Below, in pieces: positions 9,594 to 17,565 of a DNA stretch of 64,000 bases. Positions within the stretch are counted from its first letter, which is position 1, and each line of letters opens with the position of its first letter. The translations under genes and the position numbers were made by a program. Location of the stretch: NCBI RefSeq assembly GCF_014874095.1, contig NZ_JADBEB010000001.1, positions 5,828,001 through 5,892,000 of the forward strand, given 5' to 3'. The notes under the pieces were generated by a model. It was not told where the DNA came from, did not search any database, and was given only the letters and a program-made list of their open reading frames with translations. Source of the DNA: Plantactinospora soyae (GTDB taxonomy: Bacteria; Actinomycetota; Actinomycetes; Mycobacteriales; Micromonosporaceae).

Positions 9594-9971
9594 CTGGACC
9601 GCGCATTTCCGCGAGGCGGGTTGCGGACGGCGAGCTGGTGATAGCGAATGGTTACGGGACGGCGGTCTTTCGAGTGGATTGACGCCGCGCTGGACGTGAG
9701 GTCGCCTGTCGATTCGGGCCGGCCGTCGACGGTCGCCCGCCCATAGCCGCCCTGCGTGCGTTGGACCTTCTGCCCGGTCACCCTCCCTCGCGGGATCTCG
9801 TGATGAATAGCTACCGGAACTTCTCGTCTCCGCCGGGTGGCGTATCGATCAAGGTCATGCAATACTCGTCTCGAAAGATCAGCAGATGCCTATGGCACCC
9901 GCGACTGTAGCTGTCCTGAACCGGCTCATGCCGATCGCTGGCCGAGTCCCGGACCAAGGAGAGAAGTCCCG
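9594..9971. other. Intergenic region between divergent operons
   Basis: This is the stretch between the leftward sulfotransferase operon and the rightward methyltransferase-glycosyltransferase pair. It is less GC-rich than its surroundings, as expected of a divergent promoter region. I see no convincing coding frame, hairpin or palindrome in it. Confidence 0.4.
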
Positions 9972-10127
9972 ATGTCTGCGCGAAGAAGAAGCGCCGTCCA
10001 TCGTCTACCTGGCGCGCCGCAACGATCAGTACGTCGCCGCTGGGTGTCCGCCCAGGCATGCGGCCAGGCGGCCCTGTCGGTCGCCTCGGGTGCGAGTTTT
10101 CGCGCGGGATCGGAATTGTCGGCTTGA
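9972..10127 (+). CDS. Possible 51-residue ORF with strong ribosome binding site
   Basis: ATG at 9972 is preceded by AAGGAGAG (9956-9963) at a workable distance. The 51-residue product has an arginine-rich first half and an Ala/Ser/Gly-rich second half, and ends 92 bases before the methyltransferase start. Codon use is mixed: another frame across the first part has higher third-position GC, so this could be chance or a decayed gene. Small size, a good Shine-Dalgarno and its place in a radical SAM/sulfotransferase cluster make a leader or precursor peptide conceivable. No known precursor motif is recognised. Confidence 0.25.
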   Translation: MSARRRSAVHRLPGAPQRSVRRRWVSAQACGQAALSVASGASFRAGSELSA

Positions 10128-10219
10128 CTGGCGGAGAGGGGGCGCCCGCGGTGGCGAGCGGGCAAGCGTGCCACCACGACGACCGTCGTGCCGCGAGCGA
10201 CCGCAGGGACATTATCGCG

Positions 10220-10837
10220 ATGCAGGCGCTGGCTCCGTTGTCGTCGACCTATCTACCGTGGACCGTGAGTGCGATGCGGCCCAGTGGGGTCGTCGCGGTG
10301 CTGAACGAGATTGTCGTCAACCGGCGTCGTGCAGTTCTCGAGTTGGGCGGTGGCGTCTCAAGCTTCTACCTCGGCCGCCTACTGCGGAACCGGGGCGGGC
10401 ATCTCTGGACGGTGGAGCACGACGAGCGCTGGGCGGATCTGCTGGAACAGGATCTGGTGGGCGAGGGTCTGGATGGTGTGGTCACGGTCATCCGGGCTCC
10501 GCTGACACCGATCCCTTGCGGATGGCCGGGCGAGGATGCCGTCTGGTACGAACGTGAGAGGCTCATGGGTGCGCTCGCGCAGGTACCTGTCGACCTGCTC
10601 GTCATCGACGGGCCTCCCGCCTACCAGACCGGCCAGGAACATTCTCGGTATCCCGCCGTTCCTCTTCTGTCTCCAACGCTCGCCGACGACTACGCCATCG
10701 TCCTTGACGACATCAACAGGCCCGGTGAGCAGGAAATCATGCGGTGTTGGGAGGAGCAGTTCGAGCTGACGTTCGAGCGCCGCATCGTCGATGGCGGGAT
10801 CGGAATCGGTCGCCCCCGGCCCGCATACACCGTTTGA
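10220..10837 (+). CDS. Class I SAM-dependent methyltransferase
   Basis: This 205-residue protein has the pattern YLPWTVSAMRPSGVVAVLN, then motif I VLELGGGVSSFYLGRLL, an acidic strand (TVEHDERW) and VDLLVIDGPP. These features are typical of a small Rossmann-fold methyltransferase family often found in glycan or natural-product clusters. The ATG at 10220 is chosen because family similarity begins immediately after it; an in-frame extension upstream to 10058 shows no family sequence. The gene is followed 36 bases later by the PLOD-like glycosyltransferase, likely in one transcript. The substrate is unknown; a hydroxyl or carboxylate on the glycosylated product is plausible. Confidence 0.75.
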   Translation: MQALAPLSSTYLPWTVSAMRPSGVVAVLNEIVVNRRRAVLELGGGVSSFYLGRLLRNRGGHLWTVEHDERWADLLEQDLVGEGLDGVVTVIRAPLTPIPCGWPGEDAVWYERERLMGALAQVPVDLLVIDGPPAYQTGQEHSRYPAVPLLSPTLADDYAIVLDDINRPGEQEIMRCWEEQFELTFERRIVDGGIGIGRPRPAYTV

Positions 10838-10873
10838 CGCGCCACCTCGGCGTGTCCGGTTCGGAGGTTAGGG

Positions 10874-11761
10874 ATGAAGGTAGTCACCATAGCGACGGAT
10901 CTCGAGAACGCCTTCCTCAAGCGGTTGTTGACGACATCGTGCGAGGCTGTCGGTCTCGATCTGGTCATCCTCCACGTAGACAAGGAGGCGTTCAAGTTCA
11001 AGGACAAGCGGACGGCCCTTACCCGTTACCTCGCGCAATGTCCCAGGTCTGACGAGCTGATCGTCTTCACCGATGCCTATGACACGCTCTTCCTCCGTGG
11101 TGAGCAGTACATCCGCACCGCGTACGAAGGCTTCGCGCAGAAGGTGGTGTTCAGCGCCGAGCCGAACAGTTGGCCCTTGGGGGCCATCGGCTTCGCGCTG
11201 CAAGAGAGCCCGCCTGCCCGCCCCTATCCCTATCTGAACAGCGGCGGCTTCATAGGGTCCGTCGGCGATATTCTTGCTCTCTGTGCCAAGTATCCCAAGC
11301 CCCCTAGCGACCGGTTCCCACTACTGCGGCACCTGCGGGGGCACGACTACGATACGGACAAGCGGTTCGGCTTCAGTGACCAGTATTATTGGACGCTGGT
11401 TCGACTCCTTGAGGCCGAGACGGTCGGGCTCGACAATACCGCCAGGCTCTTCGAATATCTTGGCCCTGCGGTAGGGGATGTCTGGGACCCGAACATAAAA
11501 ATAGGAATCAAGGACTTCTTTGCCCGAGGTAAGGAGGCTGCGAGCTATCAACGTGAGCGCGAGCGGCTCGTGGCGCGGCTACAGTCGCCCAGCGACGCCG
11601 CCCAGGTCCATTTCGCGAGCATCATAACGAAGGCAGTGGCGCTCGACCTGTTCGACGAGGGCAGATTACCTGACTGGCTGGGCGGGTTTCGCGGAGCCAC
11701 GGGTTCGGATCGCCCTGCGACGGAGGTCGTACACGTGGGGTCCTGGCCCAATGCCACGTAG
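10874..11761 (+). CDS. PLOD-like glycosyltransferase, 3' end altered by transposon insertion
   Basis: This 295-residue protein resembles the glycosyltransferase domain of procollagen lysyl hydroxylase/galactosyltransferase proteins. It has an N-terminal MKVVTIATD strand, the DxxD-type metal site FTDAYDT (D67, D70), SAEPNSWP and the conserved YLNSGGFIG acceptor-side motif. A GGAGG precedes the ATG. It would transfer a sugar from a nucleotide sugar. The last three codons (Asn-Ala-Thr) and the stop come from the end of the 10-kb transposable unit. Joining 11748 to 21890 instead gives Asp and ten further residues before a stop at 21924-21926, i.e. an ancestral length of 303. The change is small and distant from the catalytic site, so activity may be kept. 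Confidence 0.85.
   Translation: MKVVTIATDLENAFLKRLLTTSCEAVGLDLVILHVDKEAFKFKDKRTALTRYLAQCPRSDELIVFTDAYDTLFLRGEQYIRTAYEGFAQKVVFSAEPNSWPLGAIGFALQESPPARPYPYLNSGGFIGSVGDILALCAKYPKPPSDRFPLLRHLRGHDYDTDKRFGFSDQYYWTLVRLLEAETVGLDNTARLFEYLGPAVGDVWDPNIKIGIKDFFARGKEAASYQRERERLVARLQSPSDAAQVHFASIITKAVALDLFDEGRLPDWLGGFRGATGSDRPATEVVHVGSWPNAT
11739..11748. repeat. Target-site duplication, left copy
   Basis: GGTCCTGGCC immediately precedes the left terminal inverted repeat and recurs at 21880-21889 immediately after the right one. A perfect 10-bp direct repeat is in the size range made by IS4-family transposases. Confidence 0.85.
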
Positions 11762-11773
11762 CTTAAGTCGATC
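11749..11773 (+). repeat. Left terminal inverted repeat of the transposable unit
   Basis: The sequence begins CAATGCCACGTAGCTTAAGT and ends GATC. It matches the reverse complement of 21855-21879 at 24 of 25 positions (C versus T near the inner end). It supplies the stop codon and last codons now used by the glycosyltransferase gene. Confidence 0.85.
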
Positions 11774-12044
11774 ATGTTGCCCGGGGGGGTTTGGTTGCAG
11801 TGGGCAGAACCTGGGGACGGGTGGCTCGGCGTGGCGTATGTCCAGTTCAGAGGTGCTCCTGACGCGGTAGGACGTGGGGCGTGCTCGCCGCCCCGATCAA
11901 CGTGGACGCCGTGTTCACCCGCGCCTGAACTCCGCTCACCCATCCCGGTGCCTTCAGGCGCCGCCGAGGCACTGAGACGGGCCTGTCTCGTGAACGGCAC
12001 CGCTTGAGCCGGCGCCCTAGTCTGGTGGGCCAGGCGGGTCGGCC
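11774..12044. other. Left interior of the transposable unit, no gene seen
   Basis: The stretch lies between the left inverted repeat and the blaI-like stop. It shows no resemblance to a transposase 3' end and no convincing reading frame, so nothing of the IS other than its end survives on this side. Confidence 0.4.
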
Positions 12045-12452
12045 TCACGGGTCGGAGTCCTCTTCGAGGAGCGCCCGCAGGATCTGTTCGTCCCGGTTGT
12101 CGAGGGTGCTGACAAACCGCCGCAGCACGGTGGTGCGGTCCGGTTCTGCGGCCAGCAGCCGGCTCATCCGCTCGGCGACCAGGCCGGCGGCATCGCGTAT
12201 CGCTCCGTAGCGGTATGCCCGACCGTCTCGCTCCCGGGTAACGGCACCCTTGTCGAACAGTCGGGTCAGGGTGGTCACCACGGTGCTGTAGGAGAGGGTG
12301 CCGTCGGGGTCGAGCCGCTCGCGGACCTCACCGGGGGTCAACGGGCCGACGGCATCGACGAGAACGGTGACTACCTGAGCTTCGAGCTGGCCGGGACGGC
12401 GGCGTCCACCTTCGGCCGGATCACCCTCGGCGGCGGACGGAGTAGTGCTCAT
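12045..12452 (-). CDS. BlaI/MecI-family transcriptional repressor
   Basis: This 135-residue winged-helix protein has LEAQVVTVLVDAVGPLTPGEVRERL, then TLSYSTVVTTLTRLFDKGAVTRERDGRAYRY, the helix-turn-helix and wing of the BlaI/MecI/CopY family. A C-terminal helical dimerisation part follows (to LLEEDSDP). It is divergent to an M56 metallopeptidase gene, the classic repressor-protease pair in which the membrane protease cleaves the repressor. TACAGT on the minus strand (12466-12461) lies 8 bases before the ATG with no Shine-Dalgarno, so the mRNA may be leaderless. No beta-lactamase gene is nearby; in actinomycetes such pairs often control respiratory or envelope genes, so targets are unknown. Confidence 0.88.
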   Translation of the reverse strand: MSTTPSAAEGDPAEGGRRRPGQLEAQVVTVLVDAVGPLTPGEVRERLDPDGTLSYSTVVTTLTRLFDKGAVTRERDGRAYRYGAIRDAAGLVAERMSRLLAAEPDRTTVLRRFVSTLDNRDEQILRALLEEDSDP

Positions 12453-12460
12453 CGCCGATC

Positions 12461-12466
12461 ACTGTA
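12461..12466 (-). promoter_or_regulatory. Putative -10 element for leaderless blaI-like gene
   Basis: On the minus strand TACAGT lies 8 bases upstream of the ATG and no ribosome binding site is seen between them, the pattern of a leaderless actinobacterial transcript. Confidence 0.4.
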
Positions 12467-12543
12467 TCGGGCTGGTGCGGTGCATTCGTCATGCCCGCCC
12501 GCGTTACGACGTGGCACACTCGATCGGTCGCGGACGGAGGGGC

Positions 12544-13455
12544 ATGTTCGATCATTTCGTATGGTCGGTGGTGGTGGTCCCGCCGCTGATCGTGCTGGCG
12601 ATGCGGCTGCTGGCCGACCGGCTTCCGCCTTCGGGCGCCGCTGTCACCATGGCCTGGTCGGCCGTTGCCGTGGGCGTGGCCAGCATGACCAACCTCACGG
12701 TGTTCGCACTCAAGGCGATCGCCGAGATACCGGCGGTCGGCCGCACGTTCGGCTGGTCGGGGCGGGTGGTTGCGGACGACACCGCCTATGTGTCCTGGGT
12801 GCCATGGCTGAGTGCGGCGCTGCTCGGGGCCGCACTCGTGTCGGTCGTCCGGCGGTGGCGTCAACATCGCGAAGCGCTCCGCCTCGGCCAGGTCGCGCTG
12901 CCTGACGGTAGCCAGCTCCTGGTGGTGTCCGACCCGACAGCGCAGGCTTTCGCCGTGCCGGGTCGGCCAGGGCACATCGTGGTGACCACCGGTATGCGGC
13001 AACTGCTCACCGATCGTCAGTTCGACGCGCTGCTCGCCCACGAGCACGCGCATCTGGCGGCCCGTCATCACCGGCTGATCCGGCTGGCCGAACTCGCCGC
13101 CGCGATGCATCCGGCCCTGTGGTGGGTGGCCCGGCAGGTCGACTACCTGGTGGAGCGGGCCGCCGACGAGCAGGCTGCGGTCGAGGTCGGCAGTCGTCGG
13201 TCGGTCGCCCAGGCCATCGGGGTGGCCGCACTGGCCGCGAGCGGGAGGCCGGACACCCCGTACGGGCTGCACGCCGTGTCCTCCGGTGGAGTCGTCCCGC
13301 GTCGGGTGGCCCAGCTGCTGAATCCGCAGGCCACCGTTCGGTCGCGTCTACTGCGTGTCCTGCCGGTGTCACTGGCGCTGGCTTCGGTGATCTGGACCGG
13401 TGAGGCGATCTACGACCTCTGCGAACTGCTGAACGCGGCCCGACCCGGCCGGTAG
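12544..13455 (+). CDS. M56-family membrane metallopeptidase (BlaR1/MecR1-like)
   Basis: The protein has 303 residues. Hydrophobic segments near residues 5-20, 30-60 and 85-102 precede a cytosolic-side zinc protease domain with HEHAH (H166, E167, H170), and a final hydrophobic segment lies near 275-290. It lacks the extracellular penicillin sensor of BlaR1, so it is the short sensor-less type common in actinomycetes. The ATG at 12544 has GGAGGGG just upstream; earlier in-frame starts encode no family sequence. It is divergent to the BlaI-like repressor and likely acts on it. It travels inside the transposable unit. Confidence 0.88.
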   Translation: MFDHFVWSVVVVPPLIVLAMRLLADRLPPSGAAVTMAWSAVAVGVASMTNLTVFALKAIAEIPAVGRTFGWSGRVVADDTAYVSWVPWLSAALLGAALVSVVRRWRQHREALRLGQVALPDGSQLLVVSDPTAQAFAVPGRPGHIVVTTGMRQLLTDRQFDALLAHEHAHLAARHHRLIRLAELAAAMHPALWWVARQVDYLVERAADEQAAVEVGSRRSVAQAIGVAALAASGRPDTPYGLHAVSSGGVVPRRVAQLLNPQATVRSRLLRVLPVSLALASVIWTGEAIYDLCELLNAARPGR

Positions 13456-13486
13456 CAGCCTGATCGGAACCGAGCCCGAGGCGGCG

Positions 13487-13529
13487 ACGAGTGACTATAC
13501 CCAGTACTCTACTCAGTATAGTCACTCGT
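13487..13529. promoter_or_regulatory. 14-bp-arm palindrome upstream of padR, probable operator
   Basis: ACGAGTGACTATAC (13487-13500) and GTATAGTCACTCGT (13516-13529) are perfect inverted arms around 15 bases that contain TACTCT. The right arm ends one base before the GGAGG (13530-13534) of padR, and the spacing covers the expected promoter. PadR proteins bind such palindromes, so autoregulation of the padR-ABC-FtsX operon is likely. Confidence 0.75.
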
Positions 13530-13539
13530 GGAGGCAGTC

Positions 13540-14130
13540 ATGAGCGTTCGGCACGCGTTGTTGGCCCTGCTCGCGGAGGGCCCGAAGTTCGGGTTGCAGC
13601 TACGGCAGGAGTTCGAGGAGCGGACCGGGGAGGTGTGGCCGCTCAACGTCGGTCAGGTGTACACGACCCTGCAGCGACTCGAACGTGACGGCCTGGTGGA
13701 GTCCGACGACGCCCAGGCGGAGGGCTCGCAGAAGGGATTCCGGATCACATCCGGCGGCGACCGTGAACTCGTCAGCTGGCTGCGTACCCCGCCGGACGCC
13801 AAGCTCCCGCCGCGCGACGAGTTGGTGATCAAGGTGCTGGTGGCGCTGACGGTGCCCGATGTGGACGTGCACGAGGTCGTGCAGGTGCACCGGCGGCACC
13901 TGGTCGAGGCGATGCAGCGGTACACCCGGTTGAAGGCGGACGCACCCGAGCACGACGTCGGGGTCGGACTCGTCGTCGATGCCGAGCTGTTCCGGCTGGA
14001 GGCGGTCGTCCGGTGGCTCGACGCGGCCGACACCCGGCTGCGGCGACGGCCGGCGCCCGGTCCCGCCCGTACCCCGGCACCGCCCGCCGCCGCGCCGCAG
14101 GCAGCCCGTCCGGCGGAGGCCCGCCGATGA
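13540..14130 (+). CDS. PadR-family transcriptional regulator
   Basis: This 196-residue protein has the PadR N-terminal winged helix: MSVRHALLALLAEGPKFGLQL, then the recognition part VGQVYTTLQRLERDGLVE. A C-terminal helical domain (about residues 90-175) and a Pro/Ala-rich tail follow. GGAGG at 13530-13534 sets the ATG at 13540. Its stop overlaps the start of the ABC ATPase (ATGA), making a three-gene operon. Such PadR-ABC-FtsX sets usually respond to membrane-active compounds or antibiotics and derepress an exporter; the ligand is unknown. Confidence 0.9.
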   Translation: MSVRHALLALLAEGPKFGLQLRQEFEERTGEVWPLNVGQVYTTLQRLERDGLVESDDAQAEGSQKGFRITSGGDRELVSWLRTPPDAKLPPRDELVIKVLVALTVPDVDVHEVVQVHRRHLVEAMQRYTRLKADAPEHDVGVGLVVDAELFRLEAVVRWLDAADTRLRRRPAPGPARTPAPPAAAPQAARPAEARR

Positions 14131-14852
14131 CCGCGCGGCTCGAGCTGCGACAGGTGACCAAGGTGTACGGGTCGGGCCCTACCGAGGTACGGGCACTCGA
14201 ACAGGCCGATCTGGTCGTCGAGGGTGGCGAACTGGTGGCCATCATGGGGCCCAGCGGCTCCGGCAAGAGCACCCTGCTGACGATCGCGGGCAGCCTGGAG
14301 CAGGCGACCAGCGGTCAGGTTCTGGTGGCCGGCACCGACCTGTCCCGGATGTCGGGCAATGATCGGGCGCGGATGCGTCGCCGCGCGATCGGGTACGTCT
14401 TCCAGGACTTCAACCTGCTCGCCGGGCTGACCGCCGCCGAGAACGTCGCCCTGCCGTTGGAGCTGGACGGGGTACGGGCCAGGGCCGCCCGGGGGATCGC
14501 TCTGCGGGCGCTGGAGGAGTTGGGACTCTCGGCGCGGGCGGGACGGTATCCCGACGAGCTCTCCGGTGGTGAGCGGCAGCGGGTGGCGATCGCCCGGGCC
14601 GTGGTCGGCGATCGTCAACTGTTGCTCGCCGACGAGCCGACCGGCGCGCTGGACTCGGCCACCGGCGAGGCGGTGATGCGCCTGCTGCGCGCCACCTGCC
14701 AGGGCGGGATCGCCGGAGTCATGGTCACCCACGACGCTCAACTCGCGTCCTGGGCCGACCGGGTGGTGTTCCTTCGGGATGGCCGGATCGTCGATCAGAC
14801 CATGCCGCCCGCCGGCCCGGAGTCGCTGCTCACGGCGGAGACCGGCCGGTGA
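14127..14852 (+). CDS. ABC transporter ATPase, MacB/LolD type
   Basis: This 241-residue protein has Walker A GPSGSGKST, Q-loop VFQDFNLL, signature LSGGERQRVAIARA, Walker B LLLADEPTGALD and H-loop VTHD. The LADEPTGALD form is typical of ATPases that partner FtsX-like permeases. The start overlaps the PadR stop and the stop overlaps the permease start, so translation is coupled along the operon. It powers the permease at 14849, probably moving a peptide, lipid or drug from the membrane. Confidence 0.93.
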   Translation: MTARLELRQVTKVYGSGPTEVRALEQADLVVEGGELVAIMGPSGSGKSTLLTIAGSLEQATSGQVLVAGTDLSRMSGNDRARMRRRAIGYVFQDFNLLAGLTAAENVALPLELDGVRARAARGIALRALEELGLSARAGRYPDELSGGERQRVAIARAVVGDRQLLLADEPTGALDSATGEAVMRLLRATCQGGIAGVMVTHDAQLASWADRVVFLRDGRIVDQTMPPAGPESLLTAETGR

Positions 14853-17335
14853 CCCGGTTGTCGTCGGTCAACGAGGTCGACCCGGCCGCGCCGCCGCGCA
14901 CCGGTGCCCGGGGACGCTCGGCTGGCGGGTTGCCGGCCCGGCGGGCGATTGGCCGCTGGGCGTGGCGGATCTTCCGTCGTCAGTGGCGACAGCAGATGCT
15001 CCTGCTGGCCCTGCTCACCGTCGCGGTGCTGGCCGCGATCTCCGGCGTGGCGGCCGCGTTCCACCTGACGCCGTCCCGGGACGCGCGGTTCGGCACGGCC
15101 GACCACATTCTGTCGTACGACGGGTCGGATCCGGCTGCGTTGCAGGCTGCCTTGGCCGCCACCCGGGAGTTCTTCGGCACTGTCGACGTCGTCGGACGGC
15201 GAGCCGCGCCGATTCCCGGCTCGGCCGACGATGTGCAGATCCGGGCGCAGGACCCGGACGGTGCGTTCAGTGGACCGATGCTGGGCCTGCGACAGGGCCG
15301 GTACCCGACCGGCGCGGACGAGATCGCCGTGACGGACGGGACGGCGATGGTCTTTGAGGTCCGGGTCGGGGATCGGCTGACCCTCGACGGTCGTAGCCGC
15401 TCCGTGGTGGGCCTGGTGGAGAACCCGAGCGACCTGAACGAAGAGTTCGCCCTCGTCTCCCCGCAGCACGCTGACCAGCCGCAGAGCGTGGCCGTGCTGG
15501 TGCGGGCCAGCGCCGACCGGGTGCACGAGTTCCGGGACCCCAGCGGCCGGCGGCCGGCCGCCGAGGACCGGGGAGTCGATCCGAGGAACCTGGCCACGGC
15601 GGGCGTACTCGCGTTGACCACGGTCGGCCTGCTGCTGGTCTGTCTGGTGGCCGCCGCCGGGTTCGCCGTCGTGGCCCAGCGCCGGCTGCGTGAACTCGGC
15701 ATGCTCGCCGCGTTGGGGGCGACCGAGCGGCACCTGCGCCTGGTGATGGTGGTCAACGGGGCCGTGGTGGGGGTGATCGCCGCGCTCGTCGGAGCCGGCG
15801 TGGGGCTGGCCGGTTGGATCGCCGTCGCACCGGCGTTCGAGTCGGCGGTCGGGCACCGGGTCAGCCGGTTCGACCTGCCCTGGCCGCTGATCGGCGTGGC
15901 CGCGCTGCTGGCCGTGGTGGCCGCCACCGGGGCGGCGTGGTGGCCAGCACGGGTGGTGGCGCGGGTGCCGATCGTGCTGGCCCTGTCCGCCCGGCCACCC
16001 CGACCGAAGCCGGCCCGGCGATCCGCGATCGCCGCCATCGGGTTTGTCGGCATCGGCGTCGGATGCCTGGCCAGCGCCGGGCAGAGCAATCCGTGGCTGA
16101 TCATCGGCGGCACCCTCGCCACGGCTGCCGGCCTGCTGCTCGCCAGTCCGTTGGCGATCAGGTTGCTGCCGCTGGTGGGTGGTTGGCTGCCGATCGCGCC
16201 CAGGCTGGCCCTGCGCGATCTGGGTCGATACCAGGCCCGTTCCGCGGCGGCACTGGCCGCGATCAGCCTCGGCCTGGCCATCCCGGTGGGAACGGTGGTG
16301 GTGGCCTCGGCCTCGGTGGCCAACTCCGCCGCCGCGTTCGGTAACCTCTCCGACCGGCAACTGGTGGTCCGGATCGACCGACAAGCCGAACCGATCGTTC
16401 CGGTCCGGACTCCGGAGCAGCTGGCGAGTCTCCAGACCCAGGTCGACCGGCTCGCGGGAACGCTCGGCGGCGCGGCCGTCATCCCGATGGACCTGCCGCT
16501 GCGCCCGGACTCCAGAGTGGAAAGTGGTCAGGACGGCAACGGGTCGGGGCGGCCGGCCATCGATCTGGGCTGGCCGCTCGGTGACGGGCGGCTGCGGGCT
16601 GTCCCGCTCTTCGTCGGTACGCCGGCCCAACTACGGCACTACGGGATCGACCCCGCTTCCATCAGCCCCGACATCGACGTGCTGACGGTGCGGGGCGAGC
16701 AGGACCTCCAGTTCTCCGGGGTCAGGGGGCGGGGGGAGCCGCTGAAGGTGCAGCGGATCGACGTGCCCGGCTACAGCTCGGCGCCGACCACACTGATCAC
16801 CGAGGACGCCATCCGAAGGCTGGGATGGCAGCAGGGCCGGGTCGGCTGGTTCGTCGAGGCGGCCGAGTCACTGCGCGACGAGCAACTCAGCCAGGCCCGG
16901 CAGGTCGCGGCGGACGCGGGACTGCACATCGAGTCCCGGGAGGCGCCGCTGAGTCTGGCGGCGCTCCAGAACGGCGTTACCGCCGGCGGCATGCTCCTCG
17001 CGCTGGGCGTACTGGCGATGACGGTGGGGTTGATCCGGGGGGAGGGGGCGCGCGATCTGCGTACCCTGACCGCCGCCGGGGCCACCAGCCGGGTCCGGCG
17101 GGTGCTGACCGCGGCCACGGCGGGTTCGCTGGCCCTGCTTGGCGTGCTGCTGGGTACGACCGCCGCGTACCTCGGACTGGTCGGCGGGTACTGGAGGGAG
17201 CTCGACAACCTGAGTCACGTACCCGTGGTCCATCTGCTCGCCCTGGTCGTCGGTCTTCCGTTGGTGGCCGCCGCCTGCGGTTGGCTGCTGGCCGGACGTG
17301 AACCGCCGGCCATCGCCCGGCAGGCCCTCGGCTGA
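14849..17335 (+). CDS. FtsX-like ABC permease
   Basis: This 828-residue protein starts at a GTG overlapping the ATPase stop. One membrane segment near residues 50-72 is followed by an extracytoplasmic domain, then three FtsX-type helices (about 250-400). Further hydrophobic stretches lie at 395-445 and 470-490, a second large external domain follows, and three C-terminal helices lie at about 710-815. The two-FtsX-domain layout is that of the long permeases paired with MacB-type ATPases. Substrate unknown; with the PadR regulator a detoxification or self-protection role is likely. Confidence 0.9.
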   Translation: MTRLSSVNEVDPAAPPRTGARGRSAGGLPARRAIGRWAWRIFRRQWRQQMLLLALLTVAVLAAISGVAAAFHLTPSRDARFGTADHILSYDGSDPAALQAALAATREFFGTVDVVGRRAAPIPGSADDVQIRAQDPDGAFSGPMLGLRQGRYPTGADEIAVTDGTAMVFEVRVGDRLTLDGRSRSVVGLVENPSDLNEEFALVSPQHADQPQSVAVLVRASADRVHEFRDPSGRRPAAEDRGVDPRNLATAGVLALTTVGLLLVCLVAAAGFAVVAQRRLRELGMLAALGATERHLRLVMVVNGAVVGVIAALVGAGVGLAGWIAVAPAFESAVGHRVSRFDLPWPLIGVAALLAVVAATGAAWWPARVVARVPIVLALSARPPRPKPARRSAIAAIGFVGIGVGCLASAGQSNPWLIIGGTLATAAGLLLASPLAIRLLPLVGGWLPIAPRLALRDLGRYQARSAAALAAISLGLAIPVGTVVVASASVANSAAAFGNLSDRQLVVRIDRQAEPIVPVRTPEQLASLQTQVDRLAGTLGGAAVIPMDLPLRPDSRVESGQDGNGSGRPAIDLGWPLGDGRLRAVPLFVGTPAQLRHYGIDPASISPDIDVLTVRGEQDLQFSGVRGRGEPLKVQRIDVPGYSSAPTTLITEDAIRRLGWQQGRVGWFVEAAESLRDEQLSQARQVAADAGLHIESREAPLSLAALQNGVTAGGMLLALGVLAMTVGLIRGEGARDLRTLTAAGATSRVRRVLTAATAGSLALLGVLLGTTAAYLGLVGGYWRELDNLSHVPVVHLLALVVGLPLVAAACGWLLAGREPPAIARQALG

Positions 17336-17418
17336 GCCCGGACCGCGCCGCACACACCTGTGCTGGCGGATCAACCGCAGGACAGGTGGGTGCGGGCGGC
17401 CGACCAACGCTAGCGAGG

Positions 17419-17437
17419 ATAGGTTAGGCTCTGCTAA
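17419..17437 (+). promoter_or_regulatory. IdeR/DtxR-type iron box upstream of efeU
   Basis: ATAGGTTAGGCTCTGCTAA matches 15 of 19 positions of the actinobacterial iron box TTAGGTTAGGCTAACCTAA. It lies about 130 bases before efeU, where an iron-dependent repressor would block the promoter. The iron-uptake function of the operon supports the call. Confidence 0.75.
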
Positions 17438-17565
17438 CTTCTACATCCAGTAGAGGAGCGGGTTCGGCTCCGGGTCGAGGACGACCTGACGTCGTACCCG
17501 GAAACCAGAGCAAGGCCCACCTGGGAGGCGGTTCGTTCAGGGGGTGCCGGAGAAGGATCGGTCCG

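Noticed and set aside
9886-10557. 223-codon rightward frame starting before the methyltransferase
   Set aside because: It overlaps the clear methyltransferase frame for most of its length and its later translation is Arg/Gly-rich without motifs; only the first stretch looks coding-like, possibly a relic.
14795-16630. 611-codon leftward frame opposite the FtsX permease
   Set aside because: Arg/Gly/His-rich low-complexity translation with no motif; antisense shadow of a clear permease gene.
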